A stretch of DNA of 64,000 nucleotides from Kitasatospora xanthocidica (GTDB lineage Bacteria; Actinomycetota; Actinomycetes; Streptomycetales; Streptomycetaceae), in NCBI RefSeq assembly GCF_014656195.1, contig NZ_BNBY01000036.1, positions 1 through 64,000 on the forward strand, written 5' to 3'. The stretch's first letter is position 1; each line of letters opens with the position of its first letter. The translations under genes and the position numbers were made by a program. Below the pieces are notes generated by a model that had not been told where the DNA came from, ran no database searches, and worked only from the letters and a program-made list of their open reading frames with translations. Below, one piece after another: positions 26,630-38,089 of this stretch.

Positions 26630-27403
26630 TCAGCCCGTGCGGTCGCCGACCAGCCGCGGGTGCCGCTCCAGGCCCTCCAGCCCGTGCCAGGCGAGGTTCA
26701 CCAGGTGCGCCGCCACCGTCGCCTTGTCCGGCTTGCGGACCTCCAGCCACCACTGGCCGGTCAGCGCGACCATCCCGACCAGCATCTGCGAGTACATCGG
26801 GGCCAGCCGCGCGTCGAAGCCGCGGGACTTGAACTCCAGGCCCAGGATGTCCTCCACCTGCGTCGCGATGTCGCTGATCAGCGAGGCGAAGGTGCCGGTC
26901 GACTGGGCCACCGGGGAGTCCCGCACCAGGATCCGGAAGCCGTCCGTCGAGGTGTCGATGTAGTCCATCAGCGCGAAGGCCGCCTGCTCCAGCAGCTCGC
27001 GCGAGTGCCCGCCGGTCAGCGCCCCCGTCACCATGTCCAGCAGCAGCTGCATCTCGCGGTCCACCACCACCGCGTAGAGCCCCTCCTTGCCGCCGAAGTG
27101 CTCGTACACGACGGGCTTCGACACCCCGGCGCGCTCGGCGATCTCCTCCACCGAGGTGCCGTCGTAGCCGCGCTCGGCGAAGACCGTCCGGCCGATCTCC
27201 AGCAGCTGCTCGCGCCGCTGCTTGCCGGTCATCCGGACCCGGCCGCCCCGGCGGCGCGGGGCGGCGGCACCCCGCTCCGCGGCCCCCTCGGCGGCCCCGC
27301 CCGTCGGTGCAGCGGCCCGCGGACGGGCCGGCGCCTTGGCGGGGGCCGCGTCCGTCCGCGTGCTCTGGTGACCGCCTGTGCTGTCTGCGCTGCTCCCGTT
27401 CAC
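26630..27403 (-). CDS. TetR-family regulator, likely controlling the adjacent desaturase
   Basis: The 257-residue protein starts with about 60 low-complexity Ala/Arg/Pro residues, followed by a typical TetR DNA-binding domain (GRTVFAERGYDGTSVEEIAERAGVSKPVVYEHFGGKEGLYAVVVD) and a ligand-binding helical domain. GTG 27403 is suggested by the reading frame; an internal ATG just before the GKQRREQL segment would give a conventional 195-residue TetR protein, so the start is uncertain. It lies 26 bp downstream of the desaturase gene on the same strand, probably in one transcript. The palindromes in front of the desaturase are the obvious operator. Acyl-CoA sensing, as in DesT or FasR, is a hypothesis. 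Confidence 0.85.
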   Translation of the reverse strand: MNGSSADSTGGHQSTRTDAAPAKAPARPRAAAPTGGAAEGAAERGAAAPRRRGGRVRMTGKQRREQLLEIGRTVFAERGYDGTSVEEIAERAGVSKPVVYEHFGGKEGLYAVVVDREMQLLLDMVTGALTGGHSRELLEQAAFALMDYIDTSTDGFRILVRDSPVAQSTGTFASLISDIATQVEDILGLEFKSRGFDARLAPMYSQMLVGMVALTGQWWLEVRKPDKATVAAHLVNLAWHGLEGLERHPRLVGDRTG

Positions 27404-27429
27404 CCCTACATCATGCTGGAAGCGACGCC

Positions 27430-28425
27430 TCATGCGGCGCGGCGGGCGGCGATCCGCTGCGCGTCCGGCCAGCGGACGTCCCGGACCCAGCCGGCCAGCT
27501 CGAACCAGCGGATCAGCCGGGCGGAGGAGTCGATCTGTCCGCGGAGCACCCCGTGCCGGGCCGCGGTCGGGTCGGCGTGGTGCAGGTTGTGCCAGGACTC
27601 GCCGCAGGAGAGCACCGCGAGCCACCAGACGTTGCCGGAGCGGTCCCGGGAGCGGAACGGGCGGCGGCCGACGGCGTGGCAGATCGAGTTGATCGACCAG
27701 GTGACGTGGTGCAGCAGTGCCACCCGGACCAGCGAACCCCAGAAGAAGGCGGAGAGCGCACCCGTCCAGGAGAGCGTCACCAGGCCGCCGACCAGCGGCG
27801 GGATCAGCAGCGAGATCAGGGTCCAGAGCCAGAACAGCCGGGAGATCCGCCTTATGGCCGGGTCGCGGACGAGGTCCGGGGCGTACTTGAGCTGCGGGGT
27901 CTGCTCCTCGTCGAACATCCAGCCCATGTGCGCCCACCACAGGCCCTTCATCAGCGCCGGGAGGCTCTCCCCGTAGCGCCAGGGCGAGTGCGGGTCGCCG
28001 TCCTTGTCGCTGAACCGGTGGTGCTTGCGGTGGTCGGCCACCCAGCGCACCAGCGGGCCCTCGACCGCGAGGCTGCCGACGACGGCCAGGGCGAGGTGCA
28101 TCGGGCGGGAGGTCTTGAACGCGCCGTGGGTGAAGTAGCGGTGGTAGCCGATGGTGATGCCGTGACAGGTGAGGAAGTACATGCCGACGGCGATCGCGAG
28201 GTCCGTCCATCCCAGGCCCCAGCCCCAGGCCACCGGCACGGCGGCCAGCAGCGCGGCGAACGGCACGAGGATGAACAGGCCGAGCGCGATCCGCTCGGCC
28301 AGGCCCTGCTTCTCCCCGCCACGGGTGGCGGACAGCTGGGTGGCTGCGGTGTCGGGGTCGGGGTCGGGGGACGAGGTGCCGGACGCGGTGGTCCCCGCGT
28401 TCGCCTCGCCGGCCTGGATGGTCAT
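27430..28425 (-). CDS. Acyl-CoA/fatty-acid desaturase (membrane di-iron, delta-9 type)
   Basis: The 331-residue integral membrane desaturase introduces a cis double bond into fatty acyl chains for membrane fluidity. The three histidine boxes are intact: HRYFTH (about 96-101), HRKHH (about 133-137) and HNLHH (about 271-275), with hydrophobic hairpins between them. The N-terminal 40 residues are a Gly/Thr/Ser-rich cytosolic tail. ATG 28425 is preceded by GAGGA. It is the first gene of a two-gene unit with a TetR regulator and has twin palindromes upstream. Electron donors (ferredoxin or a flavoprotein reductase) are not encoded nearby. Confidence 0.93.
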   Translation of the reverse strand: MTIQAGEANAGTTASGTSSPDPDPDTAATQLSATRGGEKQGLAERIALGLFILVPFAALLAAVPVAWGWGLGWTDLAIAVGMYFLTCHGITIGYHRYFTHGAFKTSRPMHLALAVVGSLAVEGPLVRWVADHRKHHRFSDKDGDPHSPWRYGESLPALMKGLWWAHMGWMFDEEQTPQLKYAPDLVRDPAIRRISRLFWLWTLISLLIPPLVGGLVTLSWTGALSAFFWGSLVRVALLHHVTWSINSICHAVGRRPFRSRDRSGNVWWLAVLSCGESWHNLHHADPTAARHGVLRGQIDSSARLIRWFELAGWVRDVRWPDAQRIAARRAA

Positions 28426-28468
28426 GGGAGTGTCCTCTGCGGCGTCCCGGAACGGGAGAAGCGGAGCC

Positions 28469-28499
28469 TACGTCGGCGTAACCTACGGCATCGTAGGTT
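28469..28499. promoter_or_regulatory. Twin TACG-N4-CGTA palindromes upstream of the desaturase
   Basis: Two dyads with the same TACG-N4-CGTA core lie at 28469-28480 and 28484-28495, centres 15 bp apart. The second extends to a perfect 8-bp inverted repeat (AACCTACG/CGTAGGTT, 28480-28499). They start 44 bp upstream of the desaturase ATG and fit a TetR-family operator bound by two dimers. Confidence 0.78.
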
Positions 28500-28674
28500 G
28501 CGCTCCGCGTCGAGGGGAACACATCGCAGCGCGGCGCTTGAGTGAATTCACCCGACTGGATGGATGAACCCGGGACCGGGTGGTTCGGCCGTCCGGCGGC
28601 GGATCGGAGCCCTGCGGATCGGTGCAAGTCGATACCCACGGCGGGGTCCGCTCGGGTAGGGTCTGACACGACTG

Positions 28675-28745
28675 TCCGCCGTGGTGTAATGGCAGCACAG
28701 GGCCCTTTGGAGGCCTTTGTCTGGGTTCGAATCCTAGCGGCGGAG
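28675..28745 (+). tRNA. tRNA-Gln (TTG)
   Basis: The acceptor stem TCCGCCG/CGGCGGA, anticodon stem GGGCC/GGCCT with loop CTTTGGA (anticodon TTG), and T arm CTGGG-TTCGAAT-CCTAG form a complete cloverleaf. The discriminator is G, and CCA is not encoded. It lies upstream of glmU. Confidence 0.95.
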
Positions 28746-28888
28746 CCTCTGCACGCCTCCGGTTCGGGCGTCTTCCCCCGCGCCGGTATTGTCGGTGCTG
28801 CTCGGCGGACTGTGCGTATGGCGACCGGCCTGGGTCCCGGCCGGGTCCGCTCTGCCCTCTCTGTGAACCTACCGAGGAGCCTCCCCGC

Positions 28889-30343
28889 ATGGGTGCCAAT
28901 TCGCTTGCCGCCGTTGTCGTGCTCGCCGCCGGTGGCGGGACCCGGATGAAGTCGAACAAGCTGCCCAAGGTGCTGCACGAGGTGTGCGGGCGGTCGCTGG
29001 TCGGCCACGCGGTGGCCGCGGCCGGGGAGCTGACGCCGGAGCAGCTCGTGGTGGTCGTCGGGCACCAGCGCGAGCAGGTGCAGGAGCACCTCGCGGCGCA
29101 CTACCCCGCGGTGCGCACGGCCGTGCAGGAGGAGCAGAACGGCACCGGGCACGCGGTGCGGACGGCGCTGGAGGCGCTGGCCGCGGACGGCGTGCGGCTG
29201 GCCGGCACGGTCATCGTCACCGCCGGCGACTCGCCGCTGCTGACCGGGGCGACCCTGAACCGGCTGGCGGATGCCCACGCGGCCCAGCGCAACGGCGTCA
29301 CCGTGCTGACCGCCGTCGTGCCGGAGCCCTTCGGCTACGGCCGGATCGTGCGCGACGAGGACGGCACCGTCGCCTCGATCGTCGAGGAGCGGGACGCCGA
29401 CGACACCCAGCGCGCGATCGCCGAGATCAACTCGGGCGTCTTCGCCTTCGACGCCGAGCTGCTGGCCGAGGCGCTGTCCGAGCTCACCACGGACAACTCG
29501 CAGGGCGAGGAGTACCTGACCGACACCCTGGCGATCCTGCGCAAGGCGGGTCACCGGGTCGGCGCCGTGGTCGCCGATGACCACCGGGACATCCTGGGCA
29601 TCAACGACCGGGTCCAGCTGTCGCAGGCCCGCCGGCTGCTGAACGACCGCCTGCTGGAGCGCGCGATGCGCGGCGGCGTCACCGTGGTGGACCCGGCGAC
29701 CACCTGGTTCGACGTGCAGGTGACCTTCGAGCCGGACGCCGTGGTACTGCCCAACACCCAGCTGCAGGGCACCACCCACCTGGGCGAGGGCTGCGAGGTC
29801 GGCCCGAACTCGACCCTGAAGGACAGCTCGGTCGGCGCCGGTGCCCGTGTGAGCAACACCACGGCCGACCGCGCCGAGGTGGGCGAGCTGGCCTCCGTGG
29901 GCCCGTACGCCTACCTGCGGCCGGGCGCGAAGCTGGCCCGCAAGGCGAAGGTCGGCACCTATGTCGAGGTCAAGAACTCCGAGCTGGGCGAGGGCGCCAA
30001 GGTGCCGCACCTCTCCTACATCGGTGACGCCACGATCGGCGAGGGCACCAACGTCGGCGCGGCCTCGGTCACCGTGAACTACGACGGTGTGAACAAGCAC
30101 CGCACGGTCATCGGCGCGCACTGCCGCACCGGTTCGGACAACATGTTCATCGCCCCGGTCACCATCGGTGACGGCGCCTACACCGGCGCGGGCTCGGTCA
30201 TCACCACCGACGTCCCGGCGGGCGCGCTCGGCGTGAACCGCGCGCAGCAGCGCAACATCGAGGGCTGGGTGGAGCGCAAGCGCCCCGGCACGGTGTCGGC
30301 GCAGGCCGCGAAGGCCGCGGCCGAGGGCGCCCCGGAGGCCTGA
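28889..30343 (+). CDS. glmU: Bifunctional N-acetylglucosamine-1-phosphate uridyltransferase / glucosamine-1-phosphate acetyltransferase
   Basis: GlmU makes UDP-GlcNAc for peptidoglycan in two steps. The 484-residue protein has an N-terminal nucleotidyltransferase (VVLAAGGGTRMKSNKLPKVLH, then EEQNGTGHAV and AGDSPLL). Its C-terminal left-handed beta-helix acetyltransferase includes YLRPGAKLARKAKVGTYVEVKNS and IGDATIGEGTNVGAASVTVNYDGVNKH. The last 25 residues are an Ala-rich tail common in streptomycetes. ATG 28889 fits the family start, although the only nearby purine-rich site (GAGGAG) is rather close. It is followed by prs, as in many actinobacteria. Confidence 0.97.
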   Translation: MGANSLAAVVVLAAGGGTRMKSNKLPKVLHEVCGRSLVGHAVAAAGELTPEQLVVVVGHQREQVQEHLAAHYPAVRTAVQEEQNGTGHAVRTALEALAADGVRLAGTVIVTAGDSPLLTGATLNRLADAHAAQRNGVTVLTAVVPEPFGYGRIVRDEDGTVASIVEERDADDTQRAIAEINSGVFAFDAELLAEALSELTTDNSQGEEYLTDTLAILRKAGHRVGAVVADDHRDILGINDRVQLSQARRLLNDRLLERAMRGGVTVVDPATTWFDVQVTFEPDAVVLPNTQLQGTTHLGEGCEVGPNSTLKDSSVGAGARVSNTTADRAEVGELASVGPYAYLRPGAKLARKAKVGTYVEVKNSELGEGAKVPHLSYIGDATIGEGTNVGAASVTVNYDGVNKHRTVIGAHCRTGSDNMFIAPVTIGDGAYTGAGSVITTDVPAGALGVNRAQQRNIEGWVERKRPGTVSAQAAKAAAEGAPEA

Positions 30344-30545
30344 CGCGCCGGACGGCGGACCGAGGGCCGGTCCCGGGGCGGACGGTTTCTGCGCGGGCGC
30401 GTAACCTTGGGGACATACGTGCGCCACTGGGCTTACCGCCCGTGTCCAGGCGTACCGACATTCCCCCGACCCCGTACCGCGCGTGGGCCTCGCCTGCCCG
30501 CACAGGGTCGAGGGTTCAGCGTCCGCAACGCGAGGAGACGGTGCA

Positions 30546-31523
30546 GTGAGCGGGATCACGACGTCGGGCGAGAAGAAGCTGAAGCTCTTCTCCGGCCGTG
30601 CCCACCCGGAGCTGGCGAAGGAGGTGGCCGAGGCCCTCGGGACCGAGCTCGTCCCGACCAAGGCCCTGGACTTCGCCAACGGCGAGATCTACGTCCGCTT
30701 CCTGGACTCCGCCCGTGGTGCGGACTGCTTCGTGATGCAGAGCCACACGGCTCCCATCAACCAGTGGATCATGGAGCAGCTGATCATGATCGATGCTCTG
30801 AAGCGGGCCTCCGCCCGGAGCATCACCGCGATCCTGCCGTTCTACGGGTACGCCCGCCAGGACAAGAAGCACCTCGGCCGCGAGCCCATCTCGGCCCGCC
30901 TGGTCGCCGACCTGCTGCGCCAGGCCGGCGCCGACCGGCTGATGGCCGTGGACCTGCACACCGCGCAGATCCAGGGCTTCTTCGACGGCCCGGTGGACCA
31001 CCTCTTCGCGCTGCCGCTGCTGGCCGACTACATCGGCGAGAAGGTGGACCGCAGCAAGCTGACCGTCGTCTCGCCGGACGCCGGCCGGGTCAAGGTGGCC
31101 GACCAGTGGTGCGACCGCCTGGACGCCCCGCTGGCGATCATCCACAAGCGCCGTGACATGACGCAGGCCAACACCATCCTGTCGGCCGACGTCGTCGGTG
31201 ACGTCAAGGGCCGGGTCTGCGTCCTGGTCGACGACATGATCGACACCGCCGGCACCATCTGCGCCGCGGCCGACGCGCTGTTCGACAACGGCGCCGCGGA
31301 CGTCCTGGTGGCGGCCACCCACGGGGTGCTCTCCGGCCCGGCCGCGGACCGGCTGAAGAACTCCCGGGTCAGCGAGTTCGTGTTCACCAACACGCTGCCC
31401 ACCCCGGCCTCGCTCCAGCTGGACAAGATCACCACGCTGTCCATCGCCCCGTCGATCGCCGCCGCGATCCGCGAGGTGTTCGAGGAGGGCTCGGTCACGA
31501 GCCTCTTCGAGGGCGTGCACTGA
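30546..31523 (+). CDS. prs: Ribose-phosphate pyrophosphokinase
   Basis: This enzyme makes PRPP from ribose 5-phosphate and ATP for nucleotide, histidine and tryptophan synthesis. The 325-residue protein shows the class I signatures FANGEIYVRF near the N-terminus, MAVDLHTAQIQGFFDGPVDHL (the metal- and ATP-binding HxxxxQGFF region), and the PRPP loop VCVLVDDMIDTAGTI. GTG 30546 has GAGGAGACGG directly upstream. It is downstream of glmU with a 202-bp gap and is closed by a strong terminator before rplY. Confidence 0.97.
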   Translation: MSGITTSGEKKLKLFSGRAHPELAKEVAEALGTELVPTKALDFANGEIYVRFLDSARGADCFVMQSHTAPINQWIMEQLIMIDALKRASARSITAILPFYGYARQDKKHLGREPISARLVADLLRQAGADRLMAVDLHTAQIQGFFDGPVDHLFALPLLADYIGEKVDRSKLTVVSPDAGRVKVADQWCDRLDAPLAIIHKRRDMTQANTILSADVVGDVKGRVCVLVDDMIDTAGTICAAADALFDNGAADVLVAATHGVLSGPAADRLKNSRVSEFVFTNTLPTPASLQLDKITTLSIAPSIAAAIREVFEEGSVTSLFEGVH

Positions 31524-31537
31524 CGAAGCCCGCGCAG

Positions 31538-31569
31538 GCGGCCCCGGTCCCCGATGGGGCCGGGGCCGC
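31538..31569. terminator. Terminator after prs
   Basis: A near-continuous stem of about 14 bp (GCGGCCCCGG/CCGGGGCCGC plus CCCC/GGGG, loop around GAT) lies 14 bp after the prs stop. The rest of 31570-31805 is the rplY leader, with TTAGACT near 31600 as a possible -10 element. Confidence 0.8.
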
Positions 31570-31805
31570 CGCCGATTTCGCGGGAGGCCGCGCATGCGGT
31601 TAGACTCGTGAAACTGCTCGGCGAGGGATGCCGTGCGCCTGCTCGACGGGCGCCCGCGTCCGTGATCGACGCGCTGCCGGTGCCGGATCCCCGTCCGCCG
31701 GCAGGCCGTTGCCGCCGAGTGACCCCCGAACGTACTGAGGGTGTGGTCCCGGCGGTTTTTCGCGTTGCCTGCACCCCCGCGCCATCTTCCACGAGGAGTG
31801 CAGTC

Positions 31806-32399
31806 GTGTCCGAGATCCGTATTGCCGCTGAGACCCGCACCGAGTTCGGCAAGGGTGCCGCCCGTCGCGCCCGCCGCGCCGGCTTCGTCCCGGGTGTCGT
31901 CTACGGCCACGGCCACGCCCCGGTTCACCTGAACCTGCCCGGCCACGACCTGATGATGGCCCTGAAGACCCCGAACGCCCTGCTGGTCGTCCCGATCGAG
32001 GGCAAGGACGAGTACGTCCTGCCGAAGGCCGTCCAGCGCGAGGCCATCAAGCGCTCCATCGAGCACGTCGACCTGCTGCTGGTCAAGCGCGGCGAGAAGG
32101 TCACCGTCGAGATCCCGGTCCACACCGAGGGCGAGCTGGCCCCCGGCGGCAACCTGCTCGAGCACGTGCTGAACGCCCTGCCGATCGAGGCCGAGGCCAC
32201 CCACCTGCCCGAGTCCGTCACCGTCTCGGTCGAGGGCCTGGAGGCCGGCGCCTCCATCCACGCCAAGGACATCGCCCTGCCGGCCGGCGTCACCCTGGCC
32301 GTCGAGGCCGACGCCGTCGTGCTGCAGGTCATCGGCGCCCAGGCCTCGCAGGCCGACGCCGACGCTGAGGCCGCCGAGGCCGAGGGCGCCGAGGCCTGA
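31806..32399 (+). CDS. rplY: 50S ribosomal protein L25/general stress protein Ctc
   Basis: The 197-residue protein is the long TL5/Ctc form of L25, which binds 5S rRNA. The N-terminal domain (ETRTEFGKGAARRARRAGFVPGVVYGHG) is the L25 beta-barrel. The C-terminal TL5-type domain (about 100-185) is followed by an Ala/Glu tail. GTG 31806 has GAGGAG ten bases upstream. It sits between prs and pth, a frequent bacterial order. A nested hairpin separates it from pth. Confidence 0.96.
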   Translation: MSEIRIAAETRTEFGKGAARRARRAGFVPGVVYGHGHAPVHLNLPGHDLMMALKTPNALLVVPIEGKDEYVLPKAVQREAIKRSIEHVDLLLVKRGEKVTVEIPVHTEGELAPGGNLLEHVLNALPIEAEATHLPESVTVSVEGLEAGASIHAKDIALPAGVTLAVEADAVVLQVIGAQASQADADAEAAEAEGAEA

Positions 32400-32439
32400 G
32401 CCTCGCGCACCGGCAGCTGAGAACGCTGTGTAGCTGAGA

Positions 32440-32481
32440 CCGCTGCCCCGGTCGCTCCCGCTGGAGCGTCCGGGGCAGCGG
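32440..32481. terminator. Nested hairpin between rplY and pth
   Basis: A perfect 12-bp outer stem (32440-32451 with 32470-32481) encloses a 6-bp inner hairpin (32453-32458 with 32463-32468) with only single-base joints, making an almost continuous 18-bp stem. Confidence 0.8.
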
Positions 32482-32548
32482 TGCGTCCGGGACACGGCGC
32501 CTGAGGGGATGATGGCGTCGAGCGGTGAAGGCGAGGAGTGAGGGCACG

Positions 32549-33127
32549 ATGGCGGACGAGTACGAGGGCCCCTGGCTGGTGGTCGGGCTGGGCAACCCGG
32601 GCGAGCAGTACGCCCGGAACCGGCACAACATCGGGTTCATGGTGGTGGACCTGCTGGCGCAGCGGATGGGCGCCAAGTTCAAGGCGCACAAGAGCCGGGC
32701 GCAGGTGGCCGAGGGACGGCTGGCGGGCAGGCGGGTGGTGCTGGCCAAGCCGATGTCCTTCATGAACCTCTCCGGCGGTCCGGTGACGGCGCTGCGCGAC
32801 TTCTACAAGGCGCCGGCCGCCGCGCTGATCGCGGTCCACGACGAGCTGGACATCGACTACGCGGCCCTGCGGCTGAAGCTGGGCGGCGGGGACAACGGCC
32901 ACAACGGGCTGAAGTCCATCACCAAGTCGCTGGGCCCGGACTACCACCGGGTGCGCTGCGGGATCGGCCGCCCGCCGGGCCGGATGGAGGTCGCGGACTT
33001 CGTGCTGAAGGACTTCTCCTCGACCGAGCGCAAGGAGCTGGACTGGTTCGTGGACCGTTCGGCCGACGCGGTGGAGGCGCTGCTGTCCGAGGGGCTGGAG
33101 CGGGCGCAGGGCACGTACAACTCCTGA
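32549..33127 (+). CDS. pth: Peptidyl-tRNA hydrolase
   Basis: Pth releases peptides from peptidyl-tRNA that drops off ribosomes. The 192-residue protein carries VVGLGNPGEQYARNRHNIGFMV with the catalytic His, PMSFMNLSGGPV, the VHDELDIDYAALRLKLGGGDNGHNGLKSI segment, and RVRCGIGRPPG. ATG 32549 was chosen over a GTG at 32525 because it gives the normal N-terminus. It follows rplY behind a strong hairpin. Confidence 0.96.
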   Translation: MADEYEGPWLVVGLGNPGEQYARNRHNIGFMVVDLLAQRMGAKFKAHKSRAQVAEGRLAGRRVVLAKPMSFMNLSGGPVTALRDFYKAPAAALIAVHDELDIDYAALRLKLGGGDNGHNGLKSITKSLGPDYHRVRCGIGRPPGRMEVADFVLKDFSSTERKELDWFVDRSADAVEALLSEGLERAQGTYNS

Positions 33128-33263
33128 ACGCCCGTCAACACGGCGCGCCGGGTACGCAACAGTCGTACAACGCTTGCCCGGCCGGGCCTGAATCCGTGTG
33201 AGAAGCCCCTGCGGGATCGGATAGCGTCGGCCGGGTACGCGAACGGGTCCTGGGGAGTTCTCG

Positions 33264-33587
33264 ATGCGGAGATTGCGTCCGGTCCGCCGAATCCGGCGGA
33301 TCCGGGTGGTCCGGCTGAAGCAGTTCGGACGGCGGGTCGGTACGGCCGGTGCGCTGGGGGCGGCCGGGGTGCTGTTGTCGGGCGGTGCGGTGGCGCACGC
33401 GGACCCGGTGGCCGAGCCCGACTCGGCGGCCTCCCCGGATCCGGCGGCGGCGCAGTTCGCGCCGGTGCTCGGCGAGTCGATGGGGCCCGACGCGGGCCTG
33501 CTGGCGGTCGGCGGCGGCCTGGTGGTGGTGGCCGGCGGCGCGGCGCTGTGGTTGAAGCGCCGGCGCGCGGGTGAGTCCGCGGAGTAG
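33264..33587 (+). CDS. Small secreted/cell-envelope protein with C-terminal membrane anchor
   Basis: The 107-residue protein has a very Arg-rich n-region (about 12 Arg/Lys in 29 residues), a hydrophobic stretch, and a signal-peptidase-like AHADP site near residue 48. A short acidic/Ala/Pro segment and a second hydrophobic helix (about 79-97) follow, then WLKRRRAGE. The layout resembles a sortase-like or membrane-tethered peptide, but no LPxTG box is present. ATG 33264 follows GGGGAGTTCTCG. It precedes an ECF sigma factor by 95 bp. It is not recognised as a named family. Confidence 0.6.
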   Translation: MRRLRPVRRIRRIRVVRLKQFGRRVGTAGALGAAGVLLSGGAVAHADPVAEPDSAASPDPAAAQFAPVLGESMGPDAGLLAVGGGLVVVAGGAALWLKRRRAGESAE

Positions 33588-33682
33588 GAACGTGCGGCGA
33601 GGGGCCGGTGTCCACGAACGTGGGCGCCGGCCCTTCGTCATCGGCTGTCATCCGTTTCGCGGGGGCGGGGCGTCCTGGGGGT

Positions 33683-34207
33683 ATGAAGCGCGAAGACATA
33701 CGCCAGGGGGACGGCGGCGGGGGTGACCCTTTCGACGAGTTCGTCTCGGCGCGGTACCAGGCCCTGCTACGCGGTGCCTACCTGATCACGGGGGACCTGC
33801 ACGACGCCCGTGACCTGCTCCACGACGCCCTCGCCCGGGTGTACCCGAAACGCAGGACGATCCGGGACCTCGGGGCGGCCGAGGGCTACGTCCGCACGAC
33901 GATGGTCCGCACCCACGTCTCGCGGTGGCGCCGGACCAGGCGCGAGGTGCTGACCTCCGCCCCGCCGGACTCGCCGGCGGCCCAGGCGGCCGAGCCGGAC
34001 GGGCAATTGGCGGTCGCACTGGCCGGGCTGCCGCGGCGGCAGCGGGCTGCGGTGGTGCTGCGCTACTACCTCGACCTGCCGGTCGCGCAGGTGGCCCAGG
34101 AACTGGGCTGTTCGGTGGCCACGGCGAAGACCCATCTGGCGCGCGGGATCAAGGCGCTTCGACAGGAACTGGAACCGGTGAGGGAGTTGGTGGGTCGTGA
34201 CCACTGA
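33683..34207 (+). CDS. SigE-family ECF RNA polymerase sigma factor
   Basis: The 174-residue sigma factor contains region 2 (FVSARYQALLRGAYLITGDLHDARDLLHDALARVYPKRRTI) and region 4 (LAGLPRRQRAAVVLRYYLDLPVAQVAQELGCSVATAKTHLARGIKAL). This matches the actinobacterial SigE/SigL-like ECF group that responds to envelope stress. ATG 33683 follows GGGGGT; upstream starts give no homologous residues. The TGA lies inside the next gene, overlapping its GTG start by 11 bp, so the two are coupled and the partner is a candidate regulator. Confidence 0.92.
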   Translation: MKREDIRQGDGGGGDPFDEFVSARYQALLRGAYLITGDLHDARDLLHDALARVYPKRRTIRDLGAAEGYVRTTMVRTHVSRWRRTRREVLTSAPPDSPAAQAAEPDGQLAVALAGLPRRQRAAVVLRYYLDLPVAQVAQELGCSVATAKTHLARGIKALRQELEPVRELVGRDH

Positions 34208-34970
34208 GGACGGGTTCGAGGAGGAGCTGGCGGTGCGGCTCGGGGCGCGCGCGGCGCGGGTCGGCGCCGGCGCGCCGGTGGCCGAGCTGAGGGTGGCCGG
34301 GCGGCGGCGGCTGCGGCGCACGGTGGCCGTGCGGGGAGCAGCCGCGGTGGCGGTGCTGGCGCTCGGCGCGGGGGTGCTGACCCAGCTGGGCGGCGGGGGG
34401 AGCGCGGCCCTCGGGCCGGCGGCGGCGCCGAGCAGGACGCCGAGCCCGACCCCGAGCGACGGGCGGCTGGTGCAGCGGGGGGCGGAGAACGACATCCTGG
34501 TGACGCGGGTCCTGAGCTGCCCGGGCGGGTCGTTCGCGTCGGCCGTACCGATCGGGCTCGAGACGCCGCAGCCGGAGCTGTCGGCGGCGGGCCAGACGGT
34601 CGAGCACATCGTGCGGGACGGGTACGACGACCACTACTTCTCGACCTGCCGGGACACGGAGACGAACACGCTGATCGTCAGGCGGAACCCGGGCCCGACA
34701 GGCCTGGACGCCGCCGTGGCGCAGGCCCTGGCCCCGTGGCCGGCCGTGAAGGTGAAGTTCGTCGACACGCCCTCGTACCCCTCGCTGCTGACGCTCGCCC
34801 GGGAGATCCGGGCGGAGGCCGGGGACTGGTCGGCGACGTACAAGGTGAAGATCGTGAACGTGGAGATCGCCGTGGACGGCACGGGGGTGATCATCCACAC
34901 CCCGCAGGCGGAGACCGCCCGTGAGCAGCTGATCAAGCAGTACGGGCACCTGGTCTCGGTCGGCCTCTGA
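34197..34970 (+). CDS. Membrane-anchored partner of the ECF sigma factor (putative anti-sigma-like)
   Basis: The 257-residue protein has a short acidic N-terminal cytosolic part (about 1-42), one transmembrane helix (about 46-65, Ala/Val/Leu-rich), a Pro/Ser/Thr linker, and an extracytoplasmic domain with two Cys (in VLSCPGG and FSTCRD) that may form a disulfide. No zinc-binding ZAS motif (HxxxCxxC) is present in the cytosolic part. The translational overlap with the sigma gene supports a regulatory role; the anti-sigma function is inferred. A bidirectional terminator follows. Confidence 0.65.
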   Translation: MTTEDGFEEELAVRLGARAARVGAGAPVAELRVAGRRRLRRTVAVRGAAAVAVLALGAGVLTQLGGGGSAALGPAAAPSRTPSPTPSDGRLVQRGAENDILVTRVLSCPGGSFASAVPIGLETPQPELSAAGQTVEHIVRDGYDDHYFSTCRDTETNTLIVRRNPGPTGLDAAVAQALAPWPAVKVKFVDTPSYPSLLTLAREIRAEAGDWSATYKVKIVNVEIAVDGTGVIIHTPQAETAREQLIKQYGHLVSVGL

Positions 34971-34979
34971 GACGGACGC

Positions 34980-35017
34980 GAAGGGCCGGTGCCTCCGGGG
35001 GGAGGCACCGGCCCTTC
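34980..35017. terminator. Bidirectional terminator between sigma partner gene and ppc
   Basis: A perfect 17-bp stem (34980-34996 with 35001-35017, loop GGGG) lies between two convergent genes. It ends in CTTC on one strand and the equivalent on the other, serving both. Confidence 0.9.
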
Positions 35018-35030
35018 GACGTGCCCGCCG

Positions 35031-37829
<2,799 letters not shown>

Positions 37830-38089
37830 GGCTGGCTCCCTGTGGTGGTGGGGGTTCGGCAACGGCTCATCGTCACAGCTCCACACCCGTGTGGCGGTTG
37901 TGACGCGTGCGGACCGCGCTGTCCGACGCGACCAGCATAGGTGTCGGGAGGTGCGCTGTCCGCGAGGTGGCCGGATGGCGGACAGTGCCGCCGAGCAGCG
38001 GATGTGGTCTGGACCACTTGGCGGACTCGGGACGTGTGCCGGACAATCCCGGTGGGGAGGGGTGGGGGTTGGCGCATACGCTGTCGGAC

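Noticed and set aside
26630..30679. A single 1349-residue minus-strand frame running through tetR, the desaturase, tRNA-Gln and glmU
   Set aside because: Only its last 257 codons match a protein family (TetR). The rest is antisense or out of frame to better-supported genes.
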